A stretch of DNA of 64,000 bases, from positions 620,001-684,000 of the forward strand of contig NZ_WWCK01000002.1 in assembly GCF_009857435.1 (NCBI RefSeq), in the 5' to 3' direction. The translations under genes were made by a program, and so were the position numbers. The notes under the pieces were generated by a model. That model was not told where the DNA came from and searched no databases. It saw only the letters and a list, made by a program, of their open reading frames with translations. Below are positions 33,756-40,769 of this stretch, piece after piece (within the stretch, counting starts at the first letter, position 1; every line of letters begins with the position of its first letter). This DNA comes from Duganella rivi. Lineage in GTDB: Bacteria > Pseudomonadota > Gammaproteobacteria > Burkholderiales > Burkholderiaceae_D.

Positions 33756-35084
33756 CGCCGTGCCCCGTTCCTTGACGATGCCGCGGTACACCAGCACCGT
33801 GGCGATCAGGCTGATGGTGGCCGCGCCCGCCATCCAATAGCCGGGCGCGGCCTTGTCGCCGCTGGCCTCGATCATCCAGGTCGACAGCAGCGGCGTCAGG
33901 CCGCCGAACAGCGCGGTCGCCAGGCTGTAGGCCAGCGAGAAACCGGTGGTGCGCACCTGCGCCGGGATGATCTCGGTCAGGGCGACGATGGTGGCGCCGT
34001 TGTAGCTGCCGTACAGGAAGGACAGCCACAGTTCCACCATCACCATATTGCCGAAGCTGGGGTTGGCGATCAGCCACGACAGCGCAGGGTAGGCGGTCAG
34101 CATGGTCAGCGCGGCGCAGGCCACCATCACCGGCCAGCGGCCGATGCGATCCGACAGCGCGCCCATCACCGGCAGCCAGATGAAATTCGACACGCCCACG
34201 CACAGCGTCACCAGCAGCGCTTCCTCGGTGCTCAGCTTGAGCACGCTCTTGCCGAAGGTCGGCGTGTACACGGTGATCATGTAGAACGCCACCGTGGTCA
34301 GCACCACCAGCATCGCGCCCACCGTCACCAACTGCCAGTTGACGGCGATGGTGCGCATCATCTGGCGGAAGGTCGGATGGCTTTTCTGCTTGAGGTAGGC
34401 TTCGGTTTCCTGCAGCGAGCGGCGGATGTAGAACACCACCGGAATGATCGAGCAGCCGATGAAGAACGGGATGCGCCAGCCCCAGTCGGCAATCACGTCC
34501 TTCGGCATGGCGTGGTTCAGGCCATAGCCGAGCGCGGCGGAGAAGATCACCGCCACCTGCTGGCTGGCCGACTGCCAGCTGACGTAGAAGCCCTTGTTGC
34601 CCGGCGTCGCCATCTCGGACAGGTAGACCGATACGCCGCCCAGTTCCACGCCGGCCGAGAAGCCTTGCAGCAGGCGGCCGATCAGCACCAGGAACGGCGC
34701 CGCCAGGCCAATGGTGGCGTAGCCAGGCACGAAGGCGATCAGCGCCGTGCCGGAGGCCATGATGGCCAGTGTCAGCACCAGGCCCTTGCGGCGGCCGATG
34801 CGGTCGATGTAGCTGCCGAGGAAGATGGCGCCCAGCGGCCGCATGAAGAAGCCGGCGCCAAAGGTGGCGAAGGTCATCATCAGCGCCGCGTATTCGCTGG
34901 TGGCCGGGAAGAAGGCGTTGGCGATCTGGGTGGCATAGAAGCCAAACAGGAAGAAGTCATACATTTCAATGAAGTTGCCGCTGGTGACGCGGATGACGGC
35001 GCCCAGCTTGGAGGGCGCGCGCGCCGTTTTGGTTGCGGTTGCCGCCGGTGCGGCGTGGCTGGCAGTGGTGGTTTGCGTGTTCAT
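33747..35084 (-). CDS. MFS symporter of the MHS family (citrate/tricarballylate type)
   Basis: Protein of 445 residues with twelve predicted spans. Hallmarks of the metabolite:H+ symporter family are the start [41 protein letters not shown] and [25 protein letters not shown] loops. The closest functional class I recognise is citrate/tricarballylate carriers (CitA/TcuC-like). It is last in a minus-strand set: porin, periplasmic binding protein, symporter, which suggests uptake of a small organic acid. Confidence 0.88.
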   Translation of the reverse strand: MNTQTTTASHAAPAATATKTARAPSKLGAVIRVTSGNFIEMYDFFLFGFYATQIANAFFPATSEYAALMMTFATFGAGFFMRPLGAIFLGSYIDRIGRRKGLVLTLAIMASGTALIAFVPGYATIGLAAPFLVLIGRLLQGFSAGVELGGVSVYLSEMATPGNKGFYVSWQSASQQVAVIFSAALGYGLNHAMPKDVIADWGWRIPFFIGCSIIPVVFYIRRSLQETEAYLKQKSHPTFRQMMRTIAVNWQLVTVGAMLVVLTTVAFYMITVYTPTFGKSVLKLSTEEALLVTLCVGVSNFIWLPVMGALSDRIGRWPVMVACAALTMLTAYPALSWLIANPSFGNMVMVELWLSFLYGSYNGATIVALTEIIPAQVRTTGFSLAYSLATALFGGLTPLLSTWMIEASGDKAAPGYWMAGAATISLIATVLVYRGIVKERGTASA

Positions 35085-35106
35085 GATGAGCTTTCAGGGA
35101 GAGGGT

Positions 35107-35898
35107 TCAATGCGCGGCGGCGACCGGTTCCAGCCCGGTGGCCTCGATGGCGGCTGCGTTGTCGGGCGCGGCCAGGAAGCGCAGCAGGGCGCGTGCGCGC
35201 TCTGGCTGGCTGGCGCCGCGCACCACGGCGCCGGAAAACTGCGTGCGCAGCTGGACTTCCGGCGGAAGCAGGCCGACGATGTCGATGCCGGCTACCGGCT
35301 TCAATTCGCTGCGCTGCTGGCAGCCGAAATCGGCCTCGCCGTGGGCGATGATCTCGCCCACCGGCGTGGCCGGAATCTGCGCCGCCTTGCCTTCCATCTG
35401 CTGGCGGATGCCCAGTTTGTCGAGCAGTTGGCGCTTGATGTATTCGCCGCTGGCGCTGTCGGAATAGGCCACGCGCTGCGCCTTCAGGAAAGCCTGGCGC
35501 AGGCCGTCGACGCTGCCGATGTCGGGCCGCGCCGCGCCTTGGCGCACGGCGCAGGCGATCGGCGAGTTGGCCAGCACCACCTTGCTGCCCGGTTCCAGAC
35601 GGCCCTCGGCCATCAGCTGGTCAAGCGCATCGCCGACCATGATGACCACGTCGATCGGCTCGCCGCGATCGAGGCGGGCCGGGATGGCGTTCCTGGTGGC
35701 GCCCATTGACGGGCCCCATGCGGACACCAGCTTGTCGCCGCTGCTGCGCTCGTAAGGGCCGGACAAGTCCTTGTAGGCCTGGGCGAAACCGCCCGAGCTG
35801 ACGACGTGCAGATCGGCGGCCGGGGCGGCACCGCCGATGGCAAGCGCCACGGTGGTCAGTGCCGCCAGCGCACTGTGTTTGAGGTGATGTGGTCGCAT
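35107..35898 (-). CDS. Periplasmic substrate-binding protein of the ModA-like type
   Basis: Protein of 263 residues with signal peptide (about 26 residues to APAADL) and a type II binding-protein fold like the molybdate-binding ModA/SBP_bac_11 group (LHVVSSGGFAQAYKDL, DVVIMVGDALDQLM, YSDSASGEYIKRQLL). No ABC permease or ATPase gene is present; it sits between a porin and an MHS symporter, so its ligand may be an organic acid rather than an oxyanion, which is inference. GGGAG is 5 nt before the ATG. Confidence 0.82.
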   Translation of the reverse strand: MRPHHLKHSALAALTTVALAIGGAAPAADLHVVSSGGFAQAYKDLSGPYERSSGDKLVSAWGPSMGATRNAIPARLDRGEPIDVVIMVGDALDQLMAEGRLEPGSKVVLANSPIACAVRQGAARPDIGSVDGLRQAFLKAQRVAYSDSASGEYIKRQLLDKLGIRQQMEGKAAQIPATPVGEIIAHGEADFGCQQRSELKPVAGIDIVGLLPPEVQLRTQFSGAVVRGASQPERARALLRFLAAPDNAAAIEATGLEPVAAAH

Positions 35899-35925
35899 AA
35901 GAACTCCCTTGTGTGCATGAATGCG

Positions 35926-37020
35926 TTAAAACTTCTGCATGAGGCCGAGCGTCACGCCGCTGCCGTGGCGGTCGTTGGCGCGGGCGCCGGTCAGGCCGGC
36001 GGCGTCGCCGCGCCAGCTGGTGTAGTCGGCTTCCGCGTAGGCCGTGGTGCGCGGCGCCAGCGTCTTTTCGAGGAACACAAAAGCGCGGTCGAAGCCGTCG
36101 TCGCGCAAGCCGCTGGCCTCGCGCCGCACGCTGTATAAAGCGGTGGTGAGCAGCAGGCCGGGCATGGCCTCGCGGCTGACGCCGGCCGACAGCACGCGCT
36201 GGCTGACCTGCTTGCCGGCGCCGGCGCCGGTTTCGGCCTTGTTGCGCGCCGCGTTGGCCTTGAACTGCCAGCCGTCGGCGCGCACGGCCGCGCCCAGCGT
36301 CCAGGCATCGAGCGGCAAGCCGTCGCGGCTGCGGAATTGCATGCTGGCGCCGGACACCGTCCAGTCCGGACGCTGATAGGCCAGCGCCACGCCATGGGCG
36401 GCGCCGGCGCTGTTGTCGCCAGCCACCTCGCCGGCCGACCAGGCCGCGCGCGCCTGCCATGGGCCGTGAGTGACGGTGTATTTGAGCGTGTTGTCGAGGC
36501 GGTAGAAATTGTCGTTGTAGCCGCTGGGGCCGTATTGCCGGCCGAAGGCGTGGGTGCCGAACGCGGTGTTGCTCAACGCGGCCACATTGATATTCGGGTT
36601 AAAGCTGGCGTCGCGCTTGCCGAGCGGATCGACGCTGATCAGGGCGTCGGACAGCAGGCTGGGCTGGCGTCCGGCCGCCAGCGTGCCGTACGGCGTTTCC
36701 AGCCCGGCCCAGGCCTGGCGGTCGAACAGGCGGTCGCTCTTGGCCGTGGAGCCGGTGTCGGCGTTGATGCCGCCCTCCAGGCGCACCAGCGCGCCCCAGC
36801 CGCCGCCCAGGTCTTCGCGGCCACGGATGCCCCAGCGGCTGGTTTCATTGATGCCGCTGCTGACCGCGCCGCTGCGGTCGGCGGTGGGGGCGTTGTTGGC
36901 GCCGAGGCCGTTGCTGCTGCGCAGGCCGACATCGACGATGCCGTACAGGCTGATGCTGTTTTGTGCCTGGCAGGCGCCGCTGGCGATGAGCAGGGCGGTG
37001 AGGGCGCAGGAATGGCGCAT
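35926..37020 (-). CDS. Outer-membrane porin (general trimeric porin family)
   Basis: About 364 residues starting at the ATG with GGAG 5 nt upstream; a 13-residue longer form is possible but lacks that site. Signal peptide MRHSCALTALLIASGACQA, then the betaproteobacterial porin signature SISLYGIVDVGLR, RWGIRGREDLGGGW and LFDRQAWAGLETPYGTLAAGRQ. The C-terminus ends GVTLGLMQKF with the terminal Phe used by BamA. It is the first gene of the organic-acid uptake set and divergent from a LysR gene. Confidence 0.93.
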   Translation of the reverse strand: MRHSCALTALLIASGACQAQNSISLYGIVDVGLRSSNGLGANNAPTADRSGAVSSGINETSRWGIRGREDLGGGWGALVRLEGGINADTGSTAKSDRLFDRQAWAGLETPYGTLAAGRQPSLLSDALISVDPLGKRDASFNPNINVAALSNTAFGTHAFGRQYGPSGYNDNFYRLDNTLKYTVTHGPWQARAAWSAGEVAGDNSAGAAHGVALAYQRPDWTVSGASMQFRSRDGLPLDAWTLGAAVRADGWQFKANAARNKAETGAGAGKQVSQRVLSAGVSREAMPGLLLTTALYSVRREASGLRDDGFDRAFVFLEKTLAPRTTAYAEADYTSWRGDAAGLTGARANDRHGSGVTLGLMQKF

Positions 37021-37130
37021 GCTGTCTCCGTTGAGGATGGCCTTCTTGTTGAGGCTCAATGTTCAGTGTCGGGATGATGCGCCAAATGGCATAATTTGAT
37101 AATCGCAATTTTTACCGGGATTAATGCACC

Positions 37131-38063
37131 ATGCGCATCAATTACGACTTGCACGATTTGCACGCCTTCGTCGCCGTGGCCGAGCGCGCCAGTTTCCGCC
37201 AGGCCGCGGCCGACCTGTTCCTGTCGCAGTCGGCGCTGAGCCGGCGTATCGAGAAACTGGAAGAGGGCCTGGGCGTCAAGCTGTTCGAGCGCACCACGCG
37301 GCGCGTGCAGCTGACCAATGTCGGCCAGGCCTTCCTGCTCAACGTGCGCACCGCGCTGGACGGGCTGGAGGACGCGGTGCTGGGCGTGGCCGACCTGGCC
37401 GCGCACCGTACCGGCACCGTCACGCTGGCCTGCGTGCCGTCGGCCGTGTGGCACTTCCTGCCGGCCGTGCTGAGCGACTTCAGCGCGCGTTTTCCGCGCA
37501 TCCGCGTGCGCGTGCACGACGAGAGCGCGCAGGATGTGCTGAACCTGGTGCTGGCCGGCGAGGCCGACTTCGGCATCAACTTTACCGGGGCGGAAGAGGC
37601 GGAAATTGTGTTCCAGCCGATCTACGAGGAACGCTACGTGCTGGCCATGCGGCGCGACCATCCGCTGGCGCGCCGCAAGACGCTGAACTGGAAGGACACG
37701 GTGGGCGAACGCTACATCTCGGTGGCCAAGTCGAGCGGCAACCGCAGCGTGATCGATGCCGCGCTGGCCGGGGTGGAGAAGCACCCGTCGGTGTTTTGCG
37801 AGGTCAACCACGTGTCCGGCGTGCTGGCGCTGGTGGAGGCGGGCATGGGGGTGGCGGCCGTGCCCGGACTGTCGGTACTGCCGGGGCGGCCGGACAGCAT
37901 CGTTGGCGTGCCGCTGGTGAACCCGGCCATCCACCGCACGCTGGGCCTGATCAGCAAGCGCAAGCACGTGATGGCGCCGGCCGCGCGTACCCTGTTCGAG
38001 ATGCTGGCCGCCGCACTGGTGAAAAAACAACGCCGGCCGGCCGCCGCCGAGCGGCAAGCCTAG
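37131..38063 (+). CDS. LysR-family transcriptional regulator
   Basis: Protein of 310 residues. N-terminal HTH (LHAFVAVAERASFRQAAADL, FLSQSALSRRIEKLEEGLG) and a LysR effector domain (about residues 92-300). It is divergent from the porin with a 110-bp gap and most likely controls the porin, binding-protein and symporter genes with the tricarboxylate-like substrate as co-inducer. Confidence 0.93.
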   Translation: MRINYDLHDLHAFVAVAERASFRQAAADLFLSQSALSRRIEKLEEGLGVKLFERTTRRVQLTNVGQAFLLNVRTALDGLEDAVLGVADLAAHRTGTVTLACVPSAVWHFLPAVLSDFSARFPRIRVRVHDESAQDVLNLVLAGEADFGINFTGAEEAEIVFQPIYEERYVLAMRRDHPLARRKTLNWKDTVGERYISVAKSSGNRSVIDAALAGVEKHPSVFCEVNHVSGVLALVEAGMGVAAVPGLSVLPGRPDSIVGVPLVNPAIHRTLGLISKRKHVMAPAARTLFEMLAAALVKKQRRPAAAERQA

Positions 38064-38078
38064 CACTGGCCCCAGTGC
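38063..38078 (+). other. Hairpin after the LysR stop codon
   Basis: GCACTGG and CCAGTGC are perfect complements separated by 2 nt, starting inside the TAG stop codon. There is no T-run, so it is at most a weak or factor-dependent terminator. Confidence 0.35.
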
Positions 38079-38162
38079 GATATCAATTACGGTATCGATC
38101 CAGTTAAAAAAGTTATTGGTTGCCTGCCAATGAAAGGATTACAGTGATTTAACTTATTAAAA

Positions 38163-38196
38163 ATGTTACCGCAAACATTTTAATGTTTGGTAACAT
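38163..38196. promoter_or_regulatory. gnt-type operator cluster upstream of the GH95 gene
   Basis: ATGTTAC (38163-38169) and GTAACAT (38190-38196) enclose CAAACATT-TT-AATGTTTG (38172-38189), so the whole 34-bp segment is a palindrome with a 2-nt bulge. It can also be read as two operators: ATGTTACCGCAAACAT (38163-38178) and ATGTTTGGTAACAT (38183-38196). The first matches ATGTTA-N4-TAACAT, the form I recall for E. coli GntR (LacI family), with one mismatch. It ends 29 bp before the start codon. No LacI-type gene is in the window. Confidence 0.6.
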
Positions 38197-38224
38197 GATA
38201 CTAACAAAAATAGCAGGGGACACG

Positions 38225-40696
38225 ATGAACACACTGGGGCTGCCGGCGCGGCGCCGCTTGTTGGTCTCGGCCGGGTTGGCAACTGTCTTCCCCGGACTGG
38301 CTGGCGCTGCCCTGAGTACCGCAGACCATGCCCAGGCCGATGGCGCGCTGACGCTGTGGTACGGGCAAGCGGCCGGCCCGTGGGTCGAAGCGCTGCCTGT
38401 CGGTAACGGCCGGGTTGGCGCCATGGTGTTCGGACGGGTGCGGCAAGAGCGCTTGCAGCTGAACGAAAGCAGCCTGTTTGCCGGCGGCCCCTACCATCCC
38501 CTCAATCCCGCCGCGGCGGCCGCCTTGCCGCGCGTGCGCGCCCTGATCGCTGCCGGACGCTACCGCGAAGCCACGGAATTGACTGCCAGCGACGTGATCG
38601 CCAAGCCTTCGTCGCAGATGCCATACGGCGCAGCCGGCGATTTGTTGTTGGATTTCCATGGTCTGGACGAGGCCAGCGGCTACCAGCGTTCGCTCGATCT
38701 TGATACCGCCATCGCCTCCACCCAGTTCACCAGCAACGGCGCCCGCTATCGGCGCGAAGTGCTGGCCAGTGCGCCCGATGGCGTGGTGGTAATGCAACTG
38801 AGCGCCGATGGCGGCATGCTCGATTTCGACCTCGGCTATCGCCACCCGCGCGAAGTCCGCTACGGCGACCGCCGCGCTGCCGGCGTCGCATGGGACGAGG
38901 TGGAGTCGCTGGACGCCGAGCGCCGCCCGTCCGCGCTGGCCATCAGCGCCGACGGCCCCGGCGCGCTGCTGATTCAAGGCCGCAACATCGCCTCGGCCGG
39001 CGTGCCGTCCGCACTGCGCTATGCGCTGCGCGTGTGCGCAGCGGGCGACGGCCAGATTGCCGTGGAGGGCGAGCGCCTGCGCGTGCGGGGCGCCACCAGC
39101 GTGACCATCATCATTGCCGCAGCCACCAGCCATATCAGCAGCACCGACGTCAGCGGCGATCCGCTGGCGCTGGTGCGCGCCGCCAGCAAGGCGGCAATTG
39201 CGCAGCCATACGCCGCGCTGCGCGCCCGCCACGTGGCAGCGCATCGCGCCTTGTTCGGCCGTTTTTCGCTCAAATTTGATAGCGCTAACTTGGCCTCGGC
39301 GCCTACTGATGCGCGCATTGCCAACGCCGAACAGGCCGCCGATCCCGAGCTTGCCGCCATGGCCGCGCTGTACGTGCAGTACGCGCGCTATTTGTTGCTG
39401 TCATGCTCGCGTCCGGGTGGACAGCCGGCCAATTTGCAGGGCATGTGGAACGAGGGCGTCAATCCGCCGTGGGGTTCCAAGTACACCATCAATATCAACA
39501 CCGAGATGAATTACTGGCCGGCGCAGGCGGCCAATCTGGCCGAGTGCGTGGAGCCGGTCTTGAACATGGTGGAAGAGCTGGCGCGCAGCGGCGCCGTGAC
39601 TGCGCGCGCCATGTACGGCGCGCGCGGCTGGGTAGCACACCACAACACCGACTTGTGGCGCGCCAGCGCGCCGATCGACGGCCCCAACTGGGGCATGTGG
39701 CCGTGCGGCGGCGCCTGGCTGTGCCAGATCCTGTGGGATCACTGGGACTACGGGCGCGACCCGGCGTGGCTGCGCCGCATCTACCCGCTGCTCAAGGGCG
39801 CATCGCTGTTCTTCATCGACACGCTGGTGGCTGATCCGCAAGGGCGCGGGCTGCTGACCTCGCCGTCGATCTCGCCTGAAAACGAACACCATGCCGGCTT
39901 TGCGCTGTGCGCCGGCCCGGCCATGGATCGCCAGATCGTGCGTGATCTGCTGGCATGGACGTTGGCGGCCCACCGCGAGCTGCGCGACCCTGATACGGCG
40001 TTGGCGCGCACGCTGGCCCGCACCCGCGCGCGGCTGGCGCCCGACCGCATCGGCGCCCAAGGCCAGTTGCAGGAGTGGCTGGAGGACTGGGATGCCGGCG
40101 CGCCGGAGCAGCAGCACCGCCACGTCTCGCATTTGTACGCGGTCTACCCGAGCGAGCAAATCAATGTGCGCGACACCCCGGCGCTGATCGCCGCCGCCAA
40201 GGTCACGCTGAACACGCGCGGCGACCGCTCGACCGGCTGGGCCACGGCGTGGCGGCTGGCGCTGTGGGCGCGCATGGGCGAGGGCGAGCGCGCGCTGGCC
40301 ATCCTGCGCGGCCTGCTTGGCCCCGAGCGCACTTATCCGAATATGTTCGACGCCCATCCGCCATTCCAGATCGACGGCAATTTCGGCGGCGCCGCCGGCG
40401 TGCTGGAGATGCTGGTGCAGTCGTGGGGCGGCGAAGTCTATTTGCTGCCGGCCCTGCCGCGCGCGTGGCCGAACGGCGCGGTGCGCGGCTTGCGCCTGCG
40501 CGGCGCGCTGGAAATAGACCTGGATTGGCAGGCAGGGCGTCCGCAGCGCGTGCAACTGCGCGGGCCGGCCCGCGCGCGCGTGCGCTTGCGCCATGCCGGC
40601 CGCCGGCTGACGCTAGTGCTCGATGCCGACGGCAAAACGCATTCGAATTTCAATAATCATTACACCAGGGAGGCCGCAACACATCAACACCAGTAG
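38225..40696 (+). CDS. GH95 alpha-L-fucosidase/galactosidase, exported
   Basis: About 823 residues. The start at 38225 follows AGGGGA; an upstream in-frame ATG at 38183 lies inside the operator. The N-terminus RRRLLVSAGLATVFPGLAGAAL resembles a twin-arginine signal. Family 95 hallmarks: LPVGNGRVGAMVFGRV, QLNESSLFAGGPYHP, GMWNEGVNPPWGSKYTININ followed by TEMNYWPAQ, HVSHLYAVYPSEQI and FQIDGNFGGAAGVLEML. GH95 enzymes release alpha-1,2-L-fucose, some alpha-L-galactose. First gene of the glycan locus; an operator-like site lies within it at 39277. Confidence 0.93.
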   Translation: MNTLGLPARRRLLVSAGLATVFPGLAGAALSTADHAQADGALTLWYGQAAGPWVEALPVGNGRVGAMVFGRVRQERLQLNESSLFAGGPYHPLNPAAAAALPRVRALIAAGRYREATELTASDVIAKPSSQMPYGAAGDLLLDFHGLDEASGYQRSLDLDTAIASTQFTSNGARYRREVLASAPDGVVVMQLSADGGMLDFDLGYRHPREVRYGDRRAAGVAWDEVESLDAERRPSALAISADGPGALLIQGRNIASAGVPSALRYALRVCAAGDGQIAVEGERLRVRGATSVTIIIAAATSHISSTDVSGDPLALVRAASKAAIAQPYAALRARHVAAHRALFGRFSLKFDSANLASAPTDARIANAEQAADPELAAMAALYVQYARYLLLSCSRPGGQPANLQGMWNEGVNPPWGSKYTININTEMNYWPAQAANLAECVEPVLNMVEELARSGAVTARAMYGARGWVAHHNTDLWRASAPIDGPNWGMWPCGGAWLCQILWDHWDYGRDPAWLRRIYPLLKGASLFFIDTLVADPQGRGLLTSPSISPENEHHAGFALCAGPAMDRQIVRDLLAWTLAAHRELRDPDTALARTLARTRARLAPDRIGAQGQLQEWLEDWDAGAPEQQHRHVSHLYAVYPSEQINVRDTPALIAAAKVTLNTRGDRSTGWATAWRLALWARMGEGERALAILRGLLGPERTYPNMFDAHPPFQIDGNFGGAAGVLEMLVQSWGGEVYLLPALPRAWPNGAVRGLRLRGALEIDLDWQAGRPQRVQLRGPARARVRLRHAGRRLTLVLDADGKTHSNFNNHYTREAATHQHQ
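39277..39290. promoter_or_regulatory. Operator-like site inside the GH95 gene
   Basis: TGATAGCGCTAACT matches TGTTAGCGCTAACA in 12 of 14 positions and has an 8-bp perfect core TAGCGCTA. It lies about 1.1 kb downstream of the promoter-proximal operator and encodes part of DSANL. Weakest of the three related sites. Confidence 0.35.
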
Positions 40697-40769
40697 CAAG
40701 CAGTTTGCAACAGTAGACGCATCGCCTAACCGACAGGCTGCGTCATTGATCAAAAAAACGGAGACCATC

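Noticed and set aside
37021-37130. A LysR box between porin and LysR genes
   Set aside because: Only short, imperfect dyads (ATGC-N8-GCAT near 37076) are present; too weak to list as a site.
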